Shown: one piece after another, positions 1-5,565 of the stretch
Position numbering within the stretch: position 1 is the stretch's first letter
Layout: each line of letters opens with the position of its first letter
Assembly: GCA_003142355.1 (NCBI GenBank)
Contig: PLMF01000075.1
Span: forward strand, 1 to 7,901
Reading direction: 5' to 3'
DNA: 7,901 bases
DNA from: Bryobacterales bacterium
GTDB lineage: Bacteria; Acidobacteriota; Terriglobia; Bryobacterales; Bryobacteraceae
The notes under the pieces: model-generated
What the model was told of the DNA's origin: nothing
What the model saw: the letters and a program-made list of their open reading frames with translations, nothing else
Databases searched by the model: none
Made by a program: the position numbers and the translations under genes

Positions 1-1521
1 GATCCAGCAATCGCCGAACTGGCCATGCCCCCCGGTCTGCTTCTTGTGCCGGCCCTGGACGTCGGCCGTGCCGCGGACGGTCTCACGGTACGGGATCTTG
101 GGGGCTTTGAGGGCCACGTCCACGCCGTACCGCTTCTTTAGCCGGCTGACCACGATTTCAACGTGCTGCTGGCCGGAGCCGGCCAGGAGGAACTCGCGAG
201 TCTGCGGGTCGCGGTAGAAGCGCAGCGACTGATCCTCTTCCAGGATGCGGTGGACGGCATTGCCCATGCGATCCTCGTCGTTACGCGACTTGGCTTCGAT
301 AGCGAAGGCGATGGAAGGCTCGGGGAGCTTCACCGGCGGGTAGGTAATGTTCAAACCCTTGTCGGCCAGGGTGTCGCCGGTTAGCGTATCCTTCAGCTTG
401 GCGACCGCGCCAATATCGCCGGCGTGTAGATCGGTAACCGGCTGCAGGGTCTTACCCATGGGGCTCGATATGTGCGCCAGGCGCTCGGCCGTGCCGCGGG
501 TCACATTTTGGAGATTGGCATCGTTCTTCACCACCCCGGTCATGACCTTGAAAAACGTGATGCGGCCGGCGAAGGGGTCGGCCGTGGTCTTGAAAACATA
601 CAGCGACGGCTGGTCGTTTTCGGCGATCTTACGGGTGGCCTCAACGCCGTTCACGGTAGCGGAGAGGGCCTCGCGCTCGACCGGGGCGGGCAGGTCTTCG
701 ACAATTAAATTGAGGATGAGATCGGACCCGACATTGTGGAGCGCGGAGGCGCACATGACCGGGAAGATGCGCATTTCCCTCAGGCCCTGTTTGAGGCCCT
801 CGGCGATCTGGCCGGGCGCCAGGGTGCCTTTATCGAAAAACTCCTCCATGAGGGCGTCATTGCCCTCGGCCACCATTTCGACGAGCGCCTCGTGGGCCTT
901 CTGGGCGGCCTCGGCGAGGTCGCCGGGGATGTCGCCCTCCTTGCCCTTGCCGTCGCCGTCGGCGGCGTACGTGTACGCTTTCATCCGAACCAGGTCCACG
1001 ACCCCGGTGAAATCGCGCTCCGCCCCGATGGGGATCTGGATGGGAACGGCGGCGCGGCCGAAGTTTTCCTGCACGCTTTCGAGGGCGCGCTGAAAATCCG
1101 AGCGTTCACGGTCGAGCTTATTGATGACGACGGCGCGAGGGAGTTTGTAATCGGCGGCGAACTGCCAGACCTTTTCGGTCTGCACCTCGACGCCGGCGAC
1201 GCCGTCCACCACGACCAGGGCGGCTTCGGCCGCCACCAGCGCCGCGCAGGTGTCGTTAATAAAAATGTTGTAGCCGGGAGTATCGAGGATATTGATCTTA
1301 GTCTTCTTCCACTCGGCCACGGCGATGGCGGTGGAGATGGTGATCTTGCGCTGGATTTCCTCCTCGTCGAAATCCGTGATCGTGTTGCCCTCATCGACGC
1401 GGAGCAAGCGATTCGAGGCTCCCGCGGTGAACAGCAACCCGGCGGTGAGCGTGGTCTTGCCGGAATCGCCGTGGCCCACCACACCGACGTTCCGAATGTC
1501 CTTGCTTTCGTAGACCTTCAC
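1..1521 (-). CDS. fusA: Elongation factor G paralogue, EF-G-2/FusA2 type (partial, C-terminus off the left edge)
   Basis: This is a translational GTPase of the EF-G family, cytoplasmic and expected to act on the ribosome. 507 codons are visible of a usual total near 690; the window ends inside domain IV. The G domain shows the P-loop GHGDSGKTT (residues 16-24), a switch I end reading QRKITI, G3 DTPGY (80-84) and G4 NKLD (134-137). Near the cut end KIPYRET is followed by KKQTGGHGQFGD, the entry to domain IV. Canonical EF-G reads AHIDAGKTT, ERGITI and DTPGH; the differences, especially Tyr for the His after DTPG, match the EF-G-2 branch (as in Thermus EF-G-2) rather than housekeeping EF-G. The start is GTG at 1521: GGAG lies 8 bases upstream (1530-1533) and no in-frame ATG fits. 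It stands alone, divergent from the oxidoreductase gene, without the rpsL-rpsG-tuf context of the main fusA. The exact role of this paralogue is not established. Confidence 0.93.
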   Translation of the reverse strand, partial: MKVYESKDIRNVGVVGHGDSGKTTLTAGLLFTAGASNRLLRVDEGNTITDFDEEEIQRKITISTAIAVAEWKKTKINILDTPGYNIFINDTCAALVAAEAALVVVDGVAGVEVQTEKVWQFAADYKLPRAVVINKLDRERSDFQRALESVQENFGRAAVPIQIPIGAERDFTGVVDLVRMKAYTYAADGDGKGKEGDIPGDLAEAAQKAHEALVEMVAEGNDALMEEFFDKGTLAPGQIAEGLKQGLREMRIFPVMCASALHNVGSDLILNLIVEDLPAPVEREALSATVNGVEATRKIAENDQPSLYVFKTTADPFAGRITFFKVMTGVVKNDANLQNVTRGTAERLAHISSPMGKTLQPVTDLHAGDIGAVAKLKDTLTGDTLADKGLNITYPPVKLPEPSIAFAIEAKSRNDEDRMGNAVHRILEEDQSLRFYRDPQTREFLLAGSGQQHVEIVVSRLKKRYGVDVALKAPKIPYRETVRGTADVQGRHKKQTGGHGQFGDCWI

Positions 1522-1548
1522 GGAGTTTGCTCCAGGTTTTAATACGGC

Positions 1549-1557
1549 ATAGTAACA
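1549..1557 (-). promoter_or_regulatory. Possible extended -10 promoter for the EF-G-2 gene
   Basis: On the minus strand the spacer reads TGTTACTAT, an extended -10 (TGn plus TACTAT, 4 of 6 to TATAAT). Transcription would start near 1542, giving a leader of about 20 bases that carries the GGAG ribosome binding site. No good -35 box is visible 16-18 bases upstream, so the call rests on the extended -10 and its position. Confidence 0.35.
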
Positions 1558-1590
1558 CGCGGGGGGATGCCGCGGTTGACGCTCGCGAAG

Positions 1591-1619
1591 TTCACATCTC
1601 CGCGCCCCTATCCAACAAT
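1591..1619 (+). promoter_or_regulatory. Weak candidate promoter for the FAD oxidoreductase gene
   Basis: TTCACA (1591-1596, 5 of 6 to TTGACA) lies exactly 17 bases before AACAAT (1614-1619, 4 of 6 to TATAAT). The predicted start near 1626 would give a leader of about 48 bases that includes the strong ribosome binding site at 1660-1664. An alternative -10, TAGACT at 1624-1629, has no -35 partner. This is only a candidate. Confidence 0.3.
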
Positions 1620-1673
1620 TTCGTAGACTGATGATTTGACGCTGGATGCGCCGCATGATGGAGGTGCGAACCG

Positions 1674-2723
1674 ATGAGTAGCCACGGCCACGACGTCATT
1701 GTGGTGGGAGCCGGTCCGGCCGGGTTGGCGGCGGCGTGCCGTGCGGCGGAGTGCGGCGCCACCGTGGCGCTTCTGGATGAGAATCCGCAGCCCGGCGGCC
1801 AGATCTGGCGCGCCGACGCGCGCCCGCCCAAGGGAAAGGCGGCGCGGTGGCTGCGCCTGGCCGGGGAGCGTAAGGTCGGTTGGATCGCCGCCGCGCGCGT
1901 TTTCGCGGCTCCGGCGCCCGGCCGGATTGTCCTCCAGAGATCCAGCGGAGATCTCGAGCTCGGGTACCACAACCTGGTGCTGGCGACCGGCGCCCGCGAG
2001 CGGTTCCTGCCGTTCCCCGGGTGGACGCTGCCCAATGTCATGGGCGCGGGCGGGCTCGAAGCCCTGGCCAAGTCGGGCTTTCCCGTAAGAGGAAAGAAGG
2101 TGGTGGTGGCGGGCGCCGGGCCGCTCCTGCTGTCGGTGGCAAAGTATCTGCGCGGCCTTGGAGCCAACGTGCGCCTGGTCGCCGAACAAACCGACCGCTC
2201 CACGCTGTGCCGGTTCGCGCGCAGCCTGGCGCGCCGCCCTGGCAAGCTGGCGGAGGCGGTGTTCTTGAGGGCCGCGCTGCTGGGGATTCCGTACCTCGCG
2301 GAGTGCTGGCCCGTGGCTGCCCAGGGCCGCGGCAAACTCGAGAGCGTGACCTTGCGCCGCGGCGGCAAGACCTGGAGCGTACCCTGCGATTACCTGGCCT
2401 GCGGGTTTGGCCTCGTCCCCAATATCGAGCTCGCGGCCCTGCTCGGCTGCCGCCTGGGTGAGGCCGGCGTCGAGGTGGATGAATACCAGCAGACGTCGGT
2501 CGCCGGCGTCTACTGCGCCGGCCAGGCTGCCGGCATCGGCGGGCTCGATCTTTCCCTCGCCGAAGGCGAGATCGCCGGCTACGCGGCGGCTGGCCGGCCG
2601 GAAGCCGCCAGAAAGCTCTTCCGCGCGCGCCAGTCCCATCGCCGCTTTGCCGCGGCGCTCGCTCGGACGTTTGCTCCGCGCCCCGAGCTGCGAAGCCTCA
2701 CGCGCGCCGGCGACCCGGAGTGA
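1674..2723 (+). CDS. FAD/NAD(P)-dependent oxidoreductase, HcnB/opine-oxidase-A-like, without the C-terminal [2Fe-2S] domain
   Basis: A 349-residue flavoprotein of the two-dinucleotide-fold class. The FAD-binding GAGPAG is at residues 12-17, followed by DENPQPGGQIWR (35-46), a signature of the HcnB/OoxA/proline-dehydrogenase-alpha group. ATGARER is at 104-110, a second Rossmann GAGPLL at 147-152, and the FAD-closing CAGQAAGIGG at 281-290. Family members usually continue after the FAxRPELR block (333-340 here) into a cysteine-rich BFD-like [2Fe-2S] domain (CRCE), reaching roughly 460 residues. This one stops 9 residues past that block, and no reading frame downstream restores the cysteines. Relatives oxidise amino acids or opines with a small ferredoxin-like subunit and a DAO-type subunit; neither is nearby. 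The start is ATG with GGAGG at 1660-1664, 9 bases upstream. It is probably cytoplasmic or membrane-peripheral. The substrate cannot be read from the sequence. Confidence 0.9.
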   Translation: MSSHGHDVIVVGAGPAGLAAACRAAECGATVALLDENPQPGGQIWRADARPPKGKAARWLRLAGERKVGWIAAARVFAAPAPGRIVLQRSSGDLELGYHNLVLATGARERFLPFPGWTLPNVMGAGGLEALAKSGFPVRGKKVVVAGAGPLLLSVAKYLRGLGANVRLVAEQTDRSTLCRFARSLARRPGKLAEAVFLRAALLGIPYLAECWPVAAQGRGKLESVTLRRGGKTWSVPCDYLACGFGLVPNIELAALLGCRLGEAGVEVDEYQQTSVAGVYCAGQAAGIGGLDLSLAEGEIAGYAAAGRPEAARKLFRARQSHRRFAAALARTFAPRPELRSLTRAGDPE

Positions 2724-2725
2724 AA

Positions 2726-2734
2726 TGTTAGAAT
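2726..2734 (+). promoter_or_regulatory. Extended -10 promoter for the sugar-modification operon
   Basis: TGTTAGAAT is an extended -10: TGn plus TAGAAT, 5 of 6 to TATAAT. It starts just after the oxidoreductase stop codon. The predicted start near 2741 leaves only about 7 bases before the ATG at 2748, so the message would be nearly leaderless. That fits the absence of a usable Shine-Dalgarno sequence. No -35 match is seen. Confidence 0.45.
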
Positions 2735-2747
2735 CGAATGCGCGGAA

Positions 2748-3701
2748 ATGCCACGACGATTACAGCCAGCCCAGTTCTTTCGACACCCTACCGCCATTGT
2801 AGAGAGCTCCTCCATCGGCCGCGGAACGCGGATTTGGGCCTTTGCCCACGTGCTGCCCGGCGCTGTCATCGGCGCGGATAGTAATATCTGCGATCACACG
2901 TTCATCGAAAACGATGTGCATATCGGCGACCGCGTGACGATCAAATGCGGTGTCCAGCTCTGGGACGGAATCACCATCGAAGACGATGTTTTCATCGGCC
3001 CCAATGCGACCTTCACCAACGATCCGTTTCCGCGCAGCAAACGCCGCCCCGGCCAGATCGTGCGCACGGTTGTGAGAAGGGGAGCCTCCATAGGCGCGAA
3101 TGCGACCCTGATGCCGGGAATTACCATCGGCCAACAGGCCATGATCGGCGCCGGGGCGGTGGTGACCGGCGACGTCCCCCCGTTGGCCATCGTCACCGGC
3201 AACCCCGCGCGCATTGTCGGGTACGAGGGGGCCGGCGCGCCTTCCGCCGAAGTCATGGCGGCCGCTCCCGTCGAGGGCGGCGCCACTGAGACCAGAGTTG
3301 CGGGCGTGGTGCTCCATCGTTTGCCTCAGGCGCAGGACCTGCGCGGCCTGCTGACTTTTGCGGAAGTCGGCGAGCAGGTTCCTTTTGAGGTGAAACGCTA
3401 TTTCCTGGTCTCTGGCGTGGCCACCAAGGAAGTTCGCGGCGAGCACGCCCATCGCAAGCTGCACCAGTTCCTGGTATGCGTTCAGGGGCAGTGCCACATA
3501 GTCGCCGATGACTGTCGGAACCGCCAGGAATTCGTCCTCGATAGCCCCGCTCTCGCACTATACCTGCCGCCCATGGTATGGGGTATCCAGTATAAATTCT
3601 CTCAGGACGCCGTCCTGCTGGTCCTCTGCTCCGATCGGTATGACAGTGCGGATTACATCCGGGATTACTCGGAGTTTCTGCGGCTCGCCCAGGCAGGCTG
3701 A
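2748..3701 (+). CDS. Bifunctional dTDP-sugar N-acetyltransferase / 3,4-ketoisomerase (WxcM/FdtD type)
   Basis: A 317-residue fusion of two enzymes of 3-amino-3,6-dideoxyhexose synthesis, cytoplasmic. Residues about 12-160 form a left-handed beta-helix acyltransferase with hexapeptide repeats (for example TIEDDVFIG, MPGITIGQQAMIGAGAVV) and the FTNDPFPRS motif (89-97) typical of QdtC/FdtC/WlbB-like sugar N-acetyltransferases. A linker rich in Ala and Gly (about 160-185) leads to a cupin domain (186-312) of the FdtA/QdtA/WxcM type, with the conserved GEHAHRKLHQF block at 231-241 that supplies the active-site histidines. Known fusions such as Shewanella FdtD convert dTDP-4-keto-6-deoxyglucose to a 3-keto sugar and, after transamination by a separate PLP enzyme, acetylate it. 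Whether the product here is Fuc3NAc or Qui3NAc is not readable. The ATG is the first start after an in-frame stop at 2721. The glycosyltransferase gene follows after one base. Confidence 0.9.
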   Translation: MPRRLQPAQFFRHPTAIVESSSIGRGTRIWAFAHVLPGAVIGADSNICDHTFIENDVHIGDRVTIKCGVQLWDGITIEDDVFIGPNATFTNDPFPRSKRRPGQIVRTVVRRGASIGANATLMPGITIGQQAMIGAGAVVTGDVPPLAIVTGNPARIVGYEGAGAPSAEVMAAAPVEGGATETRVAGVVLHRLPQAQDLRGLLTFAEVGEQVPFEVKRYFLVSGVATKEVRGEHAHRKLHQFLVCVQGQCHIVADDCRNRQEFVLDSPALALYLPPMVWGIQYKFSQDAVLLVLCSDRYDSADYIRDYSEFLRLAQAG

Positions 3702-3702
3702 G

Positions 3703-4668
3703 ATGTACTCTCTTGTCATCCCGGTCTACATGAATGAAGGCAGTCTCGACCGGCTGCTGGACCAACTGATCGAACTCGGCTCCCGGGTGTCCGGCGAACT
3801 CGAAGTCGTCTTCGTGGTGGATGGAAGCCCCGACCGGTCGCTGGAGATTCTTCGGGAGCGGCTTCCGGCCTTTCCCCTCGCCACGCAACTCGTTTCGCTC
3901 AGCCGCAATTTCGGGTCGTTTGCCGCCATCGCCGCCGGGCTGAAGTGCGCCCGCGGCGAGTTCCTGGCGGTCATGGCCGCCGACCTGCAAGAGCCCCCGG
4001 CGCTGATCGCCAGCTTTTTCGAGATCCTGGGCAGCGGCCGCGCCGACATCGTATTCGGCGTTCGCAGCGGCAGGAGCGATCCCTGGCCCTCCGAATTGCT
4101 GTCGAGCCTTTTCTGGTGGGTGTTTCGCCGGCTCGTCATCAAGGATATGCCCGTCGGCGGAGTGGACGTATTCGGATGCTCCCGCCAGGTATGCGACCGG
4201 CTCCTCCAGCTTCCGGGAGTCAGTTCCAACCTGATTGCTTCGTTGTTCTGGCTCGGCTTCCGCCGCGAATATGTGGTCTACCAGCGCGCGGCCCGGTTGG
4301 AGGGCAAGAGTGCGTGGACCACCAGCAAGAAGCTTCGCCACGGCCTGAATAGCATCTTCAGTTTTACGGACCTGCCCATCCGCGTGCTGCTCTGCCTTGG
4401 ATCCATCGCCTTCGTCGCCGCCTGCACCGGCAGCGGCATCGTGATTGTGGCCAAACTTCGCGGCGACATTCCGGTTCCAGGATATACCCCGATTGTGCTG
4501 GCAAGCCTGTTCTTCGGCGCCTTGACCAGCCTGGGATTCGGCATCGTCGCGCAGTATCTCTGGCTCGCGCTGCCGGGCTCGCATCGCCGTCCCGAATACA
4601 TCATCCGTTGCGCCGAAGAGCATGGCCCCTCGCGCACCCAGGCGGCCGGCAACGATCATCCCCGATAA
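3703..4668 (+). CDS. GT2 glycosyltransferase, DPM1/GtrB-like, with two C-terminal membrane helices
   Basis: A 321-residue family 2 glycosyltransferase that probably moves a sugar from a nucleotide donor to a polyprenyl phosphate at the inner membrane. The GT-A domain opens with SLVIPVY (3-9), has VVDGSPD (38-44) for nucleotide binding, LSRNFGSF (66-73) and the metal-binding AADLQEPP (92-99), the hallmark of the dolichyl/undecaprenyl-phosphate group. GKSAW (201-205) and FSFTDLPIRV (219-228) lead into two hydrophobic helices, about 228-250 and 262-289, with a short basic tail. ATG 3703 was chosen over longer in-frame starts because the family begins at this point; anything longer would lie within the upstream gene. 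The upstream stop ends at 3701, so translation is probably coupled, helped by AGGCAGG at 3691-3697. The pairing suggests it transfers the modified deoxyhexose or a partner sugar of the same glycan. The donor is inferred, not shown. Confidence 0.9.
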   Translation: MYSLVIPVYMNEGSLDRLLDQLIELGSRVSGELEVVFVVDGSPDRSLEILRERLPAFPLATQLVSLSRNFGSFAAIAAGLKCARGEFLAVMAADLQEPPALIASFFEILGSGRADIVFGVRSGRSDPWPSELLSSLFWWVFRRLVIKDMPVGGVDVFGCSRQVCDRLLQLPGVSSNLIASLFWLGFRREYVVYQRAARLEGKSAWTTSKKLRHGLNSIFSFTDLPIRVLLCLGSIAFVAACTGSGIVIVAKLRGDIPVPGYTPIVLASLFFGALTSLGFGIVAQYLWLALPGSHRRPEYIIRCAEEHGPSRTQAAGNDHPR

Positions 4669-4687
4669 GCCTGGCTCGCCGCTTTTT
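4642..4687 (+). terminator. Possible intrinsic terminator at the end of the sugar operon
   Basis: GCGGC (4642-4646) pairs with GCCGC (4678-4682). After one mismatch the stem continues with GGC against GCT (4648-4650 / 4674-4676, one G-U pair), and TTTTT follows directly at 4683-4687. The long loop includes the glycosyltransferase stop codon. A competing 6-bp stem CCAGGC/GCCTGG (4638-4643 / 4669-4674) weakens the call. Confidence 0.33.
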
Positions 4688-4695
4688 GCTACGTT
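4687..4695 (+). promoter_or_regulatory. Tentative extended -10 for the ankyrin gene (possible leaderless start)
   Basis: TGCTACGTT has the TGn extension but only 3 of 6 bases of the -10 hexamer, and no -35 is seen. Transcription from it would begin at about 4702, on the GTG itself. No Shine-Dalgarno sequence precedes that GTG, which is what a leaderless message would show. Confidence 0.22.
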
Positions 4696-4701
4696 TGGTC
4701 T

Positions 4702-5514
4702 GTGGTGTCACGCACGGTTCTGTTCCTTCTGTCCTTCGCTTCCCTGGCCGCGGTTCCGCCGGAAGATTGGCTGGCCGCGGCGAAAAAGGGCGACACCAAG
4801 CGCGTACAAGCTCTTCTGAAGGCCGGGGCGGAGCTCGAAGCCAAAGACAAGGATGGGCACACGGCGTTGATGCTGGCCGCGCAGTTCGGGCGCGCCGATA
4901 CCGTCCGCTTGCTGCTCGTCCAAGGCGCCCATGCGGACGCTCGCGACAAGCGTGGTTGGAACGCCTATATGCTGGCGCTGCTCTCCCCTTCCGGCGGCAT
5001 CATTCACACCGTCCACGACAGCGTGCTGAAACTCCTTCCGCAACCCCATTTGCGCCTGGCGCTGGAAGCCAGGTGGGCTCCCGGAGCCTCCTTCTTCAGT
5101 TCCTGTTTCATGCGTCAGGACGAGCTCGCGCGGCACATGAACGGCGTGAAACCGGAAGCCCTGGTCCTGGAGGCCTTCCGGGATTACGCCTTCACCTCCG
5201 GACGGGGCCTGGTGGAGTTGGTCCAGACGCCAGCCGGCGCGGATGCCGTCCTCAGTCTGCTGGTGGAGCCCGGTGTGACCTGCGTGCAGCAGTCCGATCG
5301 TCTGAGCATGTTGATTCATGTCAGTCTGCTCCGCCCGCCGGATCAGCCGCCGCTTCTCGAAAGAGCCTATGGCAACGGGATGAAAACCGGGATGCGGGAG
5401 CAACTGGCCGCCAATCCCGCCCAGTATCCGGCGCTCTACCAGGCATGGGCGAAATCCCAGGCAGGCCCGATCTACTGGGGTGTGATGGAGGCGCTGATGC
5501 GGTCGCAGCCCTAG
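4702..5514 (+). CDS. Small exported ankyrin-repeat protein
   Basis: A 270-residue protein. The N-terminus (MVSRTVLFLLSFASLAAV) has one Arg, a short hydrophobic core and small residues near 14-17, so a Sec signal peptide is likely. Two ankyrin repeats follow: residues 21-50 (AAKKGDTKRVQALLKAGAEL) and 51-83, the second with the DGHTALMLAAQFGRADTVR pattern. A third, decayed repeat starts at RDKRGWNAYMLALL (81-94). Residues about 100-270 are helical-looking without a motif I recognise. Ankyrin repeats bind other proteins; the partner here is unknown, and periplasmic or outer location is inferred from the signal peptide only. The start is uncertain between two adjacent GTG codons (4702, 4705). It lies 33 bases after the glycosyltransferase and 51 before the RraA-like gene, with signals suggesting separate transcription. 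Confidence 0.8.
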   Translation: MVSRTVLFLLSFASLAAVPPEDWLAAAKKGDTKRVQALLKAGAELEAKDKDGHTALMLAAQFGRADTVRLLLVQGAHADARDKRGWNAYMLALLSPSGGIIHTVHDSVLKLLPQPHLRLALEARWAPGASFFSSCFMRQDELARHMNGVKPEALVLEAFRDYAFTSGRGLVELVQTPAGADAVLSLLVEPGVTCVQQSDRLSMLIHVSLLRPPDQPPLLERAYGNGMKTGMREQLAANPAQYPALYQAWAKSQAGPIYWGVMEALMRSQP

Positions 5515-5527
5515 CGGCGGCGACTGC
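5499..5527 (+). terminator. GC-rich hairpin over the ankyrin stop codon, possible terminator
   Basis: GCGGTCGC (5499-5506) pairs with GCGACTGC (5520-5527) over 8 pairs with one G-U. After an A/G mismatch GCC (5508-5510) pairs with GGC (5516-5518), leaving a 5-base loop CTAGC that contains the TAG stop. No T-run follows, so it is not a classical intrinsic terminator. It lies just before the promoter of the next gene. Confidence 0.35.
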
Positions 5528-5529
5528 GC

Positions 5530-5558
5530 TTGACAGCATCACCGGCCGCAAGTACTAT
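5530..5558 (+). promoter_or_regulatory. Sigma-70-type promoter of the RraA-like gene, predicted leaderless
   Basis: TTGACA (5530-5535, perfect) is separated by exactly 17 bases from TACTAT (5553-5558, 4 of 6). Only 7 bases lie between the -10 and the ATG at 5566, so transcription should start at or next to the start codon. The sequence between them (CGACTCC) has no Shine-Dalgarno sequence, consistent with a leaderless mRNA. Confidence 0.65.
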
Positions 5559-5565
5559 CGACTCC

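Noticed and set aside
736..1542. Long plus-strand open frame of 268 codons opposite the EF-G-2 gene (with another at 347-1093)
   Set aside because: It is antisense to a gene with all GTPase motifs in order. The open frame comes from the GC-rich third codon positions, and its translation shows no family features.
1522..1673. Small RNA or riboswitch in the 152-bp divergent spacer
   Set aside because: I found no long complementary arms or known riboswitch core. Only promoter-like elements and ribosome binding sites are supportable.
1608..2639. Minus-strand open frame of 343 codons
   Set aside because: It is the antisense of the FAD oxidoreductase, which has clear dinucleotide-binding motifs. 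The antisense protein is a compositional shadow.
2700..2760. Frameshift explanation for the short oxidoreductase
   Set aside because: No alternative frame after 2700 encodes the expected CRCE-type cysteine motif, and a promoter-like element for the next gene follows at once, so a clean end is more likely.
3508..3702. N-terminal extension of the glycosyltransferase by 65 residues
   Set aside because: The extension overlaps the cupin domain of the upstream gene in another frame, and the GT2 fold naturally begins at MYSLVIPVY.
3253..4659. Minus-strand open frame of 468 codons, the longest in the window
   Set aside because: It lies opposite both the WxcM-like domain and the glycosyltransferase, which have strong family motifs. 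Its translation is Arg/Gly/Pro-rich without any recognisable domain.
5530..5565. TTG start for the RraA-like gene
   Set aside because: The TTG is part of a perfect TTGACA -35 box, and the signal peptide begins at ATG 5566.
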